Origin: an uncultured Bacilli bacterium
Lineage (GTDB): Bacteria > Bacillota_I > Bacilli_A > RF39 > UBA660
Reading direction: 5' to 3'
DNA: 46,567 nt
Assembly (NCBI GenBank): GCA_944332205.1
Contig: CALVJN010000010.1
Location: 1-46,567 of the forward strand
The translations under genes and the position numbers were made by a program. The notes below the pieces were generated by a model. The model was not told the DNA's origin, did no database searches, and saw nothing but the letters and a program-made list of their open reading frames with translations. Below, piece after piece: positions 17,404-27,669 of the stretch. How positions within the stretch are numbered: the stretch's first letter is position 1; each line of letters begins with the position of its first letter.

Positions 17404-17405
17404 TT

Positions 17406-20027
17406 ATGAATTTACTTAACAAATTAACAATAAAAAATTTAAAACTAAATAAAAAAAGAACAATTGTTACAATTATAGGAATTATGTTATCCGTAGCATT
17501 AATTACTGCTGTTTCTTCTATCTATGCTAGTGGAATAGAATCTTTAATTAAATTTGAAATCAATGAAAAAGGTAATTTTCATGTAGCATATTACGATGTT
17601 CCAGTATCGGATCTTTCCTTATTTGAAAATAATAGAAGCATAGATGCTTTAAATTTGGTTGAAAATATTGGCTATGCTAAAATAGCATCACAAAATGAAT
17701 ACAAACCTTATGCAAACATTAAAGCTTTTACTAAAAGTTCACTTGAAAATCTATCATTAAAATTAGTCGAAGGGCGTCTTCCAAAAAACGATAGTGAAAT
17801 TATTATACCCACACATTTAAAAACAAATGGTAGATTAGAGCTGAAAGTTGGAGACACTATTATTTTAGATGTTGGAAAAAGAGTAGATAATAATGGAAAT
17901 GAATTAACTCAAAGTAATCCTTATTTGCCACCTGATGATTCTTCTATATTACAGGAAGATATAATAGATACTAATACTAAAACTTATAAAATTGTTGGTA
18001 TTATTGAAAGACCAGCTTCAAATATTGAAGTTTACACTGCACCAGGATACACATTTATAACATATACAGATGGAAAAAATTTACACGATAAAGTAGATTT
18101 ATTTGCTAGATATACTAAAGAAGGAACTAAAAAAGTTTACAAAGTAACAGCTAATTTATTGGGTGTAAATGAAAAACTTTTAGCTAAATCATATTCTAAT
18201 AAAATAATAACAGAAGAAGAATGGAATGAAATTTTTACAGAATTAGAAAAGGCAAAATATGAAACTAATATAAATACCTATCTGGTTGATTTAGAAACTA
18301 ACCCTCTTAATAGTAGTGGTATAGGTGGTATTGGTGTAGTAGCAGCTATAATAATAGGAATTATTGTGTTTACATCTATATTTTGTATAAAAAATAGTTT
18401 TGATATTTCAATTACAGAAAAAATAAAACAATATGGAATGTTAAAAAGTATCGGTGCTACTAAAAAGCAGATAAAGAAAAATGTTTTTTATGAAGCATCA
18501 ATACTAGGTCTAATAGGAATACCTCTAGGTATATTATTAGGATTTTTAGCATCATTTATTCTTATCATTATTAGTAATTATTACTTAAGTGATATGTTCA
18601 CTACAAGCATAAAACTAGAATTTTCGTTTTCTTATATAGCGGTATTTATATCTATAATATTAGGAATAATTACAATTTATTTTTCAGCATTTAGAAGTGC
18701 TATAAAAGCTTCAAAAATATCATCAATTGATTCTATTAGAAATAGTGCAGATATTAAGATAAATTTAAAGAAGATTAAATCGTCAAAGTTAATAAAAAAT
18801 GTATTTGGTGTTGGTGGTGAAATATCTTTTAAAAATTTAAAAAGAAACAAGAAAAAATATCGTACAACTGTAATTTCTATTGTTGTTTCTGTATTCGTTT
18901 TTATTGCCTTATCAAGTTTTATGTCAATGGCCTTTGATGCTGTAGAAAGTGATTTGAATATTTCAGAATATAATCTTTCATTACGTGCTGCAGATATTGA
19001 TGAAGAAGATTATAAAAAAATTATTGAAACAACAACTTTAAATAACATTAATAATTATACTATTCTTAGACAAACAGATTTTAAATTTTATGGCAATCAT
19101 TATAATCAAGAATATATTGACTGGCTTGAATTAGATACAGATCATTTTGGAGAAGATTATTTATATTTAACAGTTTTAGGAGAAGAACAATATAATAAAT
19201 ATATTAAATCTTTAGGATTGAAATATGAAGATATAAAAGATAAAGGAATTTTACTAGATTATGAAGTTGTTTCTATTTATGATGACGAAAATGATAAATT
19301 TCAAAATAAATATATGAGAATTTTTAATTTTGATAAAAATGATATTATTAATGGTTACTTAATTAATGGAAAAGAATATGAAATTGAAGTTGGATTTATA
19401 ACTGACGAAGATCCATTTGGATTAAAACATTATTCTGGGACAAAATTAATAATAAGTGATGAATTATTTGATAGTATTACGACTACTGACAATGTAACAG
19501 TTTTTTATGATTCAAATAATGTTGATAAACTACAATATGATATAGATAAATTGTTAGGTGAAAATAATTATTCGATTAACAATACTGAAGAAAATGTCAG
19601 AATGATGAACAACTTATTTACACTGATTGGTATATTTTTATACGGCTTTATAATTGTTATTTCACTTATTGGTATTACTAACATATTTAATACAATAACA
19701 ACTTGTATGGAATTAAGACGACAAGAGTTTGCAATGTTAAAGTCAGTTGGTATGACAAACAAAGAATTTAATAGAATGATAAGATTAGAAAGTTTATTTA
19801 TGGGAATAAAATCACTATTATTAGGAATTCCTATTGGTATTATATTATCGTATTTGATTTACCATTTCTTAAGAGGAGAATCAGGAATGCCATATAAACT
19901 TCCGATTTTAGGAATTATTATATCTATAGTAGTTGTTTTCCTTCTTATTTCTCTTATTATGAAATATTCTATAAATAGAATAAATAAGCAAAATATTATC
20001 GAAACGATTAGAAAAGAAAATATTTAA
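17406..20027 (+). CDS. FtsX-like ABC transporter permease (antimicrobial-peptide type)
   Basis: An 873-residue permease with two repeats of the one-plus-three helix MacB/FtsX layout. Helices lie at about 19-41, 305-327, 363-393 and 411-431, then about 488-506, 733-762, 796-822 and 832-857. Each half has a large external domain of roughly 225-265 residues between its first and second helix. The conserved cytoplasmic motifs KQYGMLKSIGATKKQIKK (near 340) and RQEFAMLKSVGMTNKEF (near 770) follow the second helix of each repeat. The eight-helix topology separates it from the ten-helix BceB group, although the gene context (ABC plus two-component system) is similar. The substrate is probably a peptide or lipid-active compound. 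A terminator overlaps the stop codon. Confidence 0.92.
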   Translation: MNLLNKLTIKNLKLNKKRTIVTIIGIMLSVALITAVSSIYASGIESLIKFEINEKGNFHVAYYDVPVSDLSLFENNRSIDALNLVENIGYAKIASQNEYKPYANIKAFTKSSLENLSLKLVEGRLPKNDSEIIIPTHLKTNGRLELKVGDTIILDVGKRVDNNGNELTQSNPYLPPDDSSILQEDIIDTNTKTYKIVGIIERPASNIEVYTAPGYTFITYTDGKNLHDKVDLFARYTKEGTKKVYKVTANLLGVNEKLLAKSYSNKIITEEEWNEIFTELEKAKYETNINTYLVDLETNPLNSSGIGGIGVVAAIIIGIIVFTSIFCIKNSFDISITEKIKQYGMLKSIGATKKQIKKNVFYEASILGLIGIPLGILLGFLASFILIIISNYYLSDMFTTSIKLEFSFSYIAVFISIILGIITIYFSAFRSAIKASKISSIDSIRNSADIKINLKKIKSSKLIKNVFGVGGEISFKNLKRNKKKYRTTVISIVVSVFVFIALSSFMSMAFDAVESDLNISEYNLSLRAADIDEEDYKKIIETTTLNNINNYTILRQTDFKFYGNHYNQEYIDWLELDTDHFGEDYLYLTVLGEEQYNKYIKSLGLKYEDIKDKGILLDYEVVSIYDDENDKFQNKYMRIFNFDKNDIINGYLINGKEYEIEVGFITDEDPFGLKHYSGTKLIISDELFDSITTTDNVTVFYDSNNVDKLQYDIDKLLGENNYSINNTEENVRMMNNLFTLIGIFLYGFIIVISLIGITNIFNTITTCMELRRQEFAMLKSVGMTNKEFNRMIRLESLFMGIKSLLLGIPIGIILSYLIYHFLRGESGMPYKLPILGIIISIVVVFLLISLIMKYSINRINKQNIIETIRKENI

Positions 20028-20047
20028 AAGGGCATTTTGCCCTTTTT
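20026..20047 (+). terminator. Terminator after the permease gene
   Basis: AAAAGGGC / GCCCTTTT (20026-20033 with 20039-20046) with a 5-nt loop is followed by T. It starts within the permease stop codon and partly separates the transporter genes from the two-component genes, which have their own promoter. Confidence 0.85.
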
Positions 20048-20053
20048 ATATTA

Positions 20054-20062
20054 TGTTATAAT
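20054..20062 (+). promoter_or_regulatory. Extended -10 promoter of the two-component genes
   Basis: TG (20054-20055), T, TATAAT (20057-20062) lies 6 bp before the GGGAGG ribosome binding site of the response regulator. The predicted transcript would have a leader of only about a dozen bases. Confidence 0.6.
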
Positions 20063-20080
20063 TGATGTGGGAGGTTATTT

Positions 20081-20734
20081 ATGAATATTTTATTAGTAGA
20101 GGATAATTTATTAATTATAAAAGGTCTTTCTTATGCTTTTGAGAAAAATAACTATAATTTAATTTCTAAAACGAACACTAAAGATACAATAGATTATTTA
20201 AACTGCAATAATAACATTGACTTAATAATTCTTGATATTACTCTTTTAGATGGAAATGGTTTTGATTTGTTTGAAGAAAATATAAAAAGAAGAAAAATAC
20301 CAACTATATTTTTAACAGCTAAAGATGATGAAAACGATATTGTAAAAGGATTGGAAATAGGGGCAGAAGACTATATTACAAAGCCTTTTAGTACTAAAGA
20401 ATTATTAGCTAGAATAAATAAGATACTATTACGAACTAAAAAGAAAAATATAATAAAAAAAGATAATATAACTTTTGATACTGATAAATTATTACTATAT
20501 AAGGATAATAAAAAGATAGAATTAACTGCTTTAGAGTTAAAACTAGTGAATTTATTATTCTTAAATCTTAATAAAGTAGTAACGAGAACTACTATACTTG
20601 ATAAGATTTGGGAATGGACTGGAAATGATGTTGATGATCATACAATTACAGTCTATTTTAAAAGAATAAGAGAAAAAATAGGAAACAACATTATTACAAC
20701 AATGAAGGGAATAGGTTATATTATAAATGAATAA
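20081..20734 (+). CDS. OmpR-family response regulator (VncR-like)
   Basis: A 217-residue response regulator. The receiver domain (1-118) has the acidic pair E7/D8, phospho-acceptor D52 in LIILDITLLDG, the TAKDD switch block near residue 84 and K102 in YITKPF. The winged-helix DNA-binding domain (about 125-217) ends with DDHTITVYFKRIREKIG and the TMKGIGYII wing. It overlaps the kinase gene by 8 bp (ATGAATAA). It probably controls the transporter operon, whose promoter has suitable direct repeats. Confidence 0.95.
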   Translation: MNILLVEDNLLIIKGLSYAFEKNNYNLISKTNTKDTIDYLNCNNNIDLIILDITLLDGNGFDLFEENIKRRKIPTIFLTAKDDENDIVKGLEIGAEDYITKPFSTKELLARINKILLRTKKKNIIKKDNITFDTDKLLLYKDNKKIELTALELKLVNLLFLNLNKVVTRTTILDKIWEWTGNDVDDHTITVYFKRIREKIGNNIITTMKGIGYIINE

Positions 20735-21941
20735 TAAAATTCAACAGAAAAGTTATTTACTAAAAACTGGGATTGTATCTGTTATATTATTAATGATTTT
20801 TATTTTTACCTGTAATTATGAATATCGAGTTTATACAAATAATTTTAATAATAAAATAGGTGAAATAGTTACAAAAATTTTAGAAAAATATCCTAATATA
20901 AATGAAAGTGAAATAATATCAATTTTAAACAATGATGAAAATAATTCTGTTGAATTATTTGAAAAATATGGAATAGATTTGGATACTCAATCTATTTTAA
21001 TTGAAAATGATAATTATTATAAAAAATTCATAATATTAAAAGTTATATTTTTTATAGTGATAATTTTTTCTTTTCTCTTTTTATTTTTAATGTATAACAA
21101 AAGAAGAAATAAAAGTATAGAAAGTATTACTAGATATCTTGAACAAATTAATAAAAAAAATTATGATTTAAATATTGAGTCTAATTCTGAAGGACAATTA
21201 TCAATATTAAAAAATGAAATATATAAAACTACTGTAATGTTAAAAGAAGTAGCAAATAATTCTAAACTTGATAAGTTGAATTTAAAGAAATCCTTAGAAG
21301 ATATATCTCACCAGCTAAAAACTCCTTTAACCAGTATTCTTATAATCTTAGATAATTTAATAGATGATGAAAACATGAACGTTGAAATGAGAAATGATTT
21401 CATAAAAAATATAAAAAGAGAAATAATGAATATTAACTTTTTAGTTCAAGAAATACTAAAATTATCTAAATTTGAGTCTAATACTATTGAATTTATAAAA
21501 AAAGATATTGAAATAAAAGAAATAATCAAATCTTCTATTGATAATGTTTTACTTTTATGTGATTTAAAAAATATAGAAATTATTGTAGAAGCAAATAATT
21601 ATTATAAAATAAAGTGTGATTATAGGTGGGAAATAGAAGCTATTACAAATATTCTAAAGAATTGTATTGAATATTCTGAAAATGGACAAAAAATAATTAT
21701 AAATTTTCAACAAAATAATATATATTTTATGATTAAAATAAAAAGTTTTGGTAAAATGATAGATAAGAAAGATTTACCACATATATTTGAACGCTTTTAT
21801 CGAGGAAAAAACTCTAATTCCGAAGGAATTGGAATAGGTCTTGCTTTATCTAAGGCTATTATTAATGAAGATAATGGTACAATTGATGTTTTTTCTAATA
21901 AAAAAGAAACAACATTTATAATTAAATACTATCGAATATAA
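20727..21941 (+). CDS. Sensor histidine kinase (VncS-like)
   Basis: A 404-residue membrane kinase. Helices at about 12-30 and 100-122 enclose an external sensor segment of about 70 residues, longer than the tiny loop of Bce-type intramembrane sensors. A HAMP-like linker covers about 125-175. The H box is DISHQLKTPLTSI with H195, in the form typical of VncS/VanS-like kinases. The N box lies around LKNCIEYS near residue 312, and the G boxes end with GIGIGLALSKAII near residue 370. The N box shows NxxxxS where NxxxHS or NAxKYS is more common. It acts with the preceding regulator. The ligand is unknown but probably a cell-envelope-active compound. Confidence 0.93.
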   Translation: MNNKIQQKSYLLKTGIVSVILLMIFIFTCNYEYRVYTNNFNNKIGEIVTKILEKYPNINESEIISILNNDENNSVELFEKYGIDLDTQSILIENDNYYKKFIILKVIFFIVIIFSFLFLFLMYNKRRNKSIESITRYLEQINKKNYDLNIESNSEGQLSILKNEIYKTTVMLKEVANNSKLDKLNLKKSLEDISHQLKTPLTSILIILDNLIDDENMNVEMRNDFIKNIKREIMNINFLVQEILKLSKFESNTIEFIKKDIEIKEIIKSSIDNVLLLCDLKNIEIIVEANNYYKIKCDYRWEIEAITNILKNCIEYSENGQKIIINFQQNNIYFMIKIKSFGKMIDKKDLPHIFERFYRGKNSNSEGIGIGLALSKAIINEDNGTIDVFSNKKETTFIIKYYRI

Positions 21942-22008
21942 TCTACTTAATAATTCAATTTTTAAATTTTTAATGATAAAATATATAATATAAATAATAG
22001 GTGATATA

Positions 22009-22254
22009 ATGAATTGGAAATTGAAACTATTTTATTTAATAAATTTATTTATAATAATACTAAGTTTTATTATTTTATTACTATTGAATAATTCTAAAGA
22101 ATATGGATTATTAGCATTAACTAATGCAGGGTATTTTGCATTATTCCTATTAATCTTTTTTGTAAGTATTATTATTTTCTTTATTGCAACAGTAGTTAAT
22201 ATTTATTTAAAAGCTAAAGATTCAAAAAAGAAAAAAGAGCATAAAAAAGTATAA
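22009..22254 (+). CDS. Small two-helix membrane protein
   Basis: An 81-residue protein with two hydrophobic helices (about 6-28 and 41-67) and a Lys/Glu-rich cytoplasmic tail. AGGTGAT precedes ATG by three bases, and TATAAT lies at 21984-21989. No family is recognised. It sits 40 bp upstream of the first plsC, so it may belong to the lipid cassette, or it could be an immunity or accessory protein of the preceding transporter system. The good ribosome binding site and codon use like its neighbours support a real gene. Confidence 0.7.
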   Translation: MNWKLKLFYLINLFIIILSFIILLLLNNSKEYGLLALTNAGYFALFLLIFFVSIIIFFIATVVNIYLKAKDSKKKKEHKKV

Positions 22255-22294
22255 TATGATATAATATTTTTAATTATAAGAGGGAGGTGTTTTA

Positions 22295-22888
22295 GTGAGA
22301 GTAATTGAAAAAGATCCACTATTTTATAAAATAGTAAGACCAGTTATTAGTTTGTTATTTAAAATATTGTATCGACCCATTATAATTGGAAAAGAAAATA
22401 TTCCTAAAAAAGGTCGTATTGTAATAGCTGGTAATCATACAAATAATTTTGATTGTGTGTTGTTAATTTCTTCTACAAAGCGTTGCATTCATTTTTTAGC
22501 AAAAGATGAACTTTATAATGGAACAAAAAAAATATTATTTAAACATATGGGAATAATACCAGTAAATAGAAGAACAAAAGATAAGTTTGCACTTGCTAAA
22601 GCAAAATCATTTTTAAATAAAGATATGGCTATTGGTATTTTTCCAGAAGGTACTTTTAATAGAAGCGATAATGTTATTTTACCATTTAAAATAGGAGCAG
22701 TAAAAATGGCACACGATACTAACTCGAAAATTGTTCCATTTACTATTGCAGGAAAATATAAATTATTAAAAAAAAGTGTTAAAATTACGTTTTATAAGCC
22801 AATAGATATAAAAAGTGATAATTTAGATGAAGCTAATGAAAATCTAATGAAGTTTATTAGTAAAAAATTAACTAGTAGTGAGGTATAA
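22295..22888 (+). CDS. Lysophospholipid / 1-acylglycerol-3-phosphate acyltransferase (PlsC family), copy 1
   Basis: A 197-residue membrane-associated acyltransferase. The catalytic HX4D motif is NHTNNFD (H48, D53). The substrate-binding block FPEGTFNR lies near residue 111. A hydrophobic N-terminal segment (about 10-30) probably anchors it. The start codon is GTG after GGGAGGTG. It is separated by one base from the acyl-AMP ligase gene, which is followed by a second PlsC. The cassette suggests transfer of activated acyl chains onto a glycerophospholipid, but the acceptor is not determined. Confidence 0.92.
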   Translation: MRVIEKDPLFYKIVRPVISLLFKILYRPIIIGKENIPKKGRIVIAGNHTNNFDCVLLISSTKRCIHFLAKDELYNGTKKILFKHMGIIPVNRRTKDKFALAKAKSFLNKDMAIGIFPEGTFNRSDNVILPFKIGAVKMAHDTNSKIVPFTIAGKYKLLKKSVKITFYKPIDIKSDNLDEANENLMKFISKKLTSSEV

Positions 22889-22889
22889 T

Positions 22890-24617
22890 ATGAGTTTTTT
22901 AAATATTTTTGGAATTAAGACAAAACCTAAAGCACCATGGAGTAAATATTATAAAAATAATGAAATGAAATTAAAGGTTCCAGAAGGATCACTTTATGAT
23001 TTTATTAAGAAAAATTTACCAGAATGTAATAATGTAATAGCATATAACTATTATGGACATTTAGTTACTTATAAAGAATTTTTTAAGCAAATAGATTTAG
23101 CTGCGCGTTCTTTTCGAAGTCAAGGGATAAGGAAAGGTGATGTAGTTACTATCTGTATGCCAAACACACCCGAAGGAATTATTAGCTTTTATGCTTTAAA
23201 CAAAATTGGTGCTATTGCTAACATGATTCATCCGTTATCTAGCGAACAAGAAATTAAAAATTATTTGATTTCTACTAATAGCGTTATGCTTGTTATGATT
23301 GATTTATGTTATGAAAAAGTAGCACAAATAATTAAAGAAACAGATGTTTATAAGACAATAATTGTATCAGCAGGAAATTCAATGTCAATGTTACTTAAAC
23401 TAGGGTATATATTTACAAAAAGCTATAAAATAAAAAAGCCACATTTTAAAGGGGAATACATGTATTGGAATGATTTCTTACGTAAAGGAAGTACTTACAA
23501 TGGAAGGTGCAGTTTTGAAACTGGTAAAGATACTCCTGCTGTTATTTTACATAGTGGTGGAACAACAGGTACCCCAAAAGGGATTTTGTTGTCTAACGGG
23601 AATTTTAATACTTTAGCAGAACAGGCAAAAATTGTTTTACATCGTTTAGAAAAAGGTGACGTTATATTAACAATAATGCCAATATTTCATGGTTTTGGTA
23701 TTGGAGTTTCTGTACATACACCTTTGCATATTGGATGTACTATAAATTTAATTCCACAATTTGATGCTAGACATTTTGATAAATTAATAGCAAAAACTAA
23801 TCCTCAAGTTGTAGTAGGAGTACCTACGCTTTATGAAGCTCTTTTGAATACTAATAATAAAAAATTAGATTTAAAAAAGCTAAAATATGCAATATGTGGT
23901 GGAGACACTCTAACAGTTAGTTTAGCAAGAAGAGTTAATGTTTTTTTGGAAGAACATAATTCAAAAGTAAAAATTATGCAAGGATATGGGATGACCGAAA
24001 GTACAGCAGCTACTGCTTTAGCTTGCGATGATTATAATGTTGAAGGAAGCATTGGAATTCCATTTCCGGGTGATTATTTTAAAATAGTAAAGCCTAATAC
24101 ACAAGAGGAAGTACCTTACATGGAAACAGGGGAAATTTGTGTTTGTGGACCAACGGTTATGATGGGATATTTAGACAACGAAAAAGAAACTAATGAAGTT
24201 TTACAAATTCATGATGATGGTAATGTTTGGCTACATACTGGGGATATGGGATATATGAATAAGGACGGAATAATTTTTTATCAAAGTAGACTAAAAAGGA
24301 TGATTATATCTTCTGGATATAATATATATCCACAGCAAATAGAAACAGTTATTGAGGAACATGAAGCAGTATTAAAATGTACGGTAATTGGGATACCTCA
24401 TCCATATAAAGTTCAAGTTGCAAAAGCTATAATAGTATTAAAAAATGGTTATAGTGATTCTTGGACAACTAAAAAAAGTATAAAAGAACATTGCGAAAAA
24501 AATTTATCGAAGTTTTCTTTACCGTATGAATATGAATATCGAAAATCTCTTCCTAGAACTTTAATTGGCAAAGTTGATTTAAAAAAATTAAGCGATGAAT
24601 CATCGAATGGTGAATAA
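22890..24617 (+). CDS. AMP-dependent acyl-CoA/ACP synthetase (fatty acid ligase)
   Basis: About 575 residues of the ANL adenylating superfamily. It activates a carboxylic acid, most likely a fatty acid, as acyl-AMP and then as a thioester. Motifs in order: the P-loop HSGGTTGTPKG near residue 222, IMPIFHGFG near residue 267, GYGMTESTA near residue 366, HTGDMGYMNKDG near residue 449, and the hinge and lysine region LKRMIISSGYNIYP near residue 470. The C-terminal catalytic lysine is expected near LPRTLIGKVDLKKL, where GKVDL matches the family. ATG 22890 is chosen over GTG 22878 because AGTGAGGT directly precedes it. It is flanked on both sides by PlsC genes one base away, so it is surely co-translated with them. 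Confidence 0.9.
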   Translation: MSFLNIFGIKTKPKAPWSKYYKNNEMKLKVPEGSLYDFIKKNLPECNNVIAYNYYGHLVTYKEFFKQIDLAARSFRSQGIRKGDVVTICMPNTPEGIISFYALNKIGAIANMIHPLSSEQEIKNYLISTNSVMLVMIDLCYEKVAQIIKETDVYKTIIVSAGNSMSMLLKLGYIFTKSYKIKKPHFKGEYMYWNDFLRKGSTYNGRCSFETGKDTPAVILHSGGTTGTPKGILLSNGNFNTLAEQAKIVLHRLEKGDVILTIMPIFHGFGIGVSVHTPLHIGCTINLIPQFDARHFDKLIAKTNPQVVVGVPTLYEALLNTNNKKLDLKKLKYAICGGDTLTVSLARRVNVFLEEHNSKVKIMQGYGMTESTAATALACDDYNVEGSIGIPFPGDYFKIVKPNTQEEVPYMETGEICVCGPTVMMGYLDNEKETNEVLQIHDDGNVWLHTGDMGYMNKDGIIFYQSRLKRMIISSGYNIYPQQIETVIEEHEAVLKCTVIGIPHPYKVQVAKAIIVLKNGYSDSWTTKKSIKEHCEKNLSKFSLPYEYEYRKSLPRTLIGKVDLKKLSDESSNGE

Positions 24618-24618
24618 T

Positions 24619-25221
24619 ATGAAAAAAAGTAAAGCTTATCAAGAGTTAGGATATAAAATAATAAAAACAATTTTAGGGCCAATTTTCAAATTTTATTACA
24701 AACCTAAGATTATTAATAAGAACGTAATTCCTAAAGATGGACCAATAATAATATGTGGTAATCATAAACATGTGTATGATCAATGTCCGATAATTATCTC
24801 TACTAAAAGAGTAATTCATTATATGGCTAAAAAAGAGTATTTTGATTCAAAATTTTCTTGGTTTTTCAAAATGGCTGGCTGTATTTCTGTCAATAGGCAA
24901 ATCAAAGATAGTGAAGCAACTGAAAAAGCTATTGATGTATTAAAAAATAATGGTGCAATTGGTATATTTCCAGAAGGAACAAGAAATAAAACTAAAGACA
25001 AATTTTTATTACCATTTAAGTTTGGAGCAGTATCAATGGCAAAGAAAACAAATGCAACAATTGTCCCATTTGGACTAACTGGAGATTATCATTTTAGAAG
25101 TAAAAATCTTACAATTAGGTTTGGAAAGCCTTTTAAAGTTGAAAATATGTCACTTGAAGAAGCTAATAACAAGTTATATAAAGAAATAGAAAAATTAATG
25201 AAAGAAAACTTAAATAAATAA
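24619..25221 (+). CDS. 1-acylglycerol-3-phosphate acyltransferase (PlsC family), copy 2
   Basis: About 200 residues. The HX4D motif is NHKHVYD (H49, D54). The second block is FPEGTRNKTK near residue 118, and GAVSMAKKTNATIVPFGLTG follows. It is clearly related to copy 1 but not a recent duplicate: FPEGTF versus FPEGTR, and different N termini. ATG 24619 is preferred over ATG 24595, which lies inside the ligase gene, because GGTGAATAAT leads into it and it starts one base after the ligase stop. The two copies may have different acceptors or positions. Confidence 0.92.
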   Translation: MKKSKAYQELGYKIIKTILGPIFKFYYKPKIINKNVIPKDGPIIICGNHKHVYDQCPIIISTKRVIHYMAKKEYFDSKFSWFFKMAGCISVNRQIKDSEATEKAIDVLKNNGAIGIFPEGTRNKTKDKFLLPFKFGAVSMAKKTNATIVPFGLTGDYHFRSKNLTIRFGKPFKVENMSLEEANNKLYKEIEKLMKENLNK

Positions 25222-25365
25222 CAATAGAAAAATAAATATATAGTCAAACTATAAGTGAATGCTTAGGAGTAATAATATAATAAAAGTAGATAAAGTAGCA
25301 CTAAAACAAAATGTTAATTATTATTGAGTATTTAATCAAATAAAAATTGACAGAATAAAACTAAA

Positions 25366-25392
25366 AGGATTGCAATTTATAAATGCAATCCT
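25366..25392 (-). terminator. Terminator of the 25391-26329 gene
   Basis: AGGATTGCA / TGCAATCCT (25366-25374 with 25384-25392) form a 9-bp perfect stem with a 9-nt loop. Read on the minus strand it is followed by TTTTAGTTTT. It overlaps the stop codon of the minus-strand gene. It may also stop readthrough from the plsC cassette. Confidence 0.8.
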
Positions 25393-26329
25393 AATTATTA
25401 TTTTGAATATTATTTTCATTATTTTGAGCATTAGGGTTAACTATTGGACCATTAGATGTAGGAATAGATTGATCAATAAAAGTTGCTTTTAACTCAGATT
25501 TATTTTCCACTTGACCAACATTACTGCTATTTCCTAATTGATTACTTATATTCATTAATCCAGTTTTTTCTGAAACTGTTCTATCTGGCACTACTTCTTT
25601 AGGTTTAGTCATGTATATAGTATCTATTTGATTCTTTGTTATTGATTCTGCTTGTTTTTTAAGTTCATCATAATCTAAATTTTCAGCTTCTATTGTATCA
25701 GATTCAAATGCGTAATTTGTAATATAAGTTAATATTATTGAGAATATTTCAACATAAACTGAAACTGCTACAACTTTATATGCGACTTCTGATGTTTCTT
25801 TCAGCGATGCAAAGTTAAAACCTTTATAGCCATAAACATTTGGAAGAGCTTCAACCATTTGGGTTTTAATTATTACCCATAACTGCACAATTATACTTGC
25901 AATTATAGCTATAAAAGCTATTTTTTTAATAAAATCACATATAACATTATTAGGCTTTATAACACATAAAAGAGAATAAGCTAAAATGTATAGTTGTATT
26001 TGTGAAATAAAATTATATATATTTACAATAATACTATACAACGTTTGATTAATATCTTTAAGTGGTAAAAATAAAACTACTGCTGATAATATTGTTGAAA
26101 ATAGCATAAAGAAAAGTATTATTCTTACAAGATAGTTTTCATCTTTTCGTTGAAGGCAAAAACAAGCAATTGACATTATTATTATTGGTATTATATTCAT
26201 TGTAAATAATTGAGATAGTTTTGAAGCAAATTCGGGAATGTCATCTAATGGAAAGATAGAACTAGTTACAATTAACGCTATTAGGCACCCAACCAGCAAA
26301 ATAGAAAATATTTTCATTAAATTTTTCAT
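25391..26329 (-). CDS. Multi-pass membrane protein with Asn-rich cytoplasmic tail, unknown function
   Basis: A 312-residue protein I do not recognise. Hydrophobic helices lie at about 5-27, 44-62, 69-90, 100-125, 134-158 and 188-208. A soluble tail of about 100 residues follows, rich in Asn, Gln, Ser and Glu, ending in a low-complexity Asn/Gln run. AAGGATGA lies before the ATG. The tail looks disordered and could be an interaction tether. It diverges from tgt and ends in its own terminator, so it is monocistronic. Confidence 0.75.
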   Translation of the reverse strand: MKNLMKIFSILLVGCLIALIVTSSIFPLDDIPEFASKLSQLFTMNIIPIIIMSIACFCLQRKDENYLVRIILFFMLFSTILSAVVLFLPLKDINQTLYSIIVNIYNFISQIQLYILAYSLLCVIKPNNVICDFIKKIAFIAIIASIIVQLWVIIKTQMVEALPNVYGYKGFNFASLKETSEVAYKVVAVSVYVEIFSIILTYITNYAFESDTIEAENLDYDELKKQAESITKNQIDTIYMTKPKEVVPDRTVSEKTGLMNISNQLGNSSNVGQVENKSELKATFIDQSIPTSNGPIVNPNAQNNENNIQNNN

Positions 26330-26406
26330 ATATATTCATCCTTTTTACTATTATTACTATATAAATTTATCATATAATTAAAAGTTTTACAATATACAAA
26401 TATTTA

Positions 26407-26428
26407 TGATATAATTAACAATGGTGAT
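26407..26428 (+). promoter_or_regulatory. Promoter and Shine-Dalgarno of tgt, very short leader
   Basis: TG (26407-26408), A, TATAAT (26410-26415) is an extended -10. GGTGAT (26423-26428) begins 8 bases past it. Transcription would start at about 26421-26423, so the mRNA would begin almost at the Shine-Dalgarno. Confidence 0.55.
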
Positions 26429-26432
26429 TTAA

Positions 26433-27545
<1,113 letters not shown>

Positions 27546-27642
27546 CTACTAAAGGCATAGTATAGAAATATATATTGTATTCAAAAAGAAAAAATTAAAT
27601 ATCATAATACAAAATTAAATAAGAGTATTGAAAAATATTAAT

Positions 27643-27669
27643 AAATAGGAGTTGTTTCCTATTTTTTTT
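27643..27669 (+). terminator. Terminator after tgt
   Basis: AAATAGGA / TCCTATTT (27643-27650 with 27657-27664) with a 6-nt loop is followed by a long T run. The stop end of the convergent minus-strand gene lies in the right arm. Confidence 0.8.

Noticed and set aside
25277-25327. A short open frame, IIKVDKVALKQNVNYY, that resembles the N terminus of alanine racemases
   Set aside because: Only about 17 codons with no start codon, and no further racemase blocks follow. The match is too short to separate from chance; at most it could be a gene relic.
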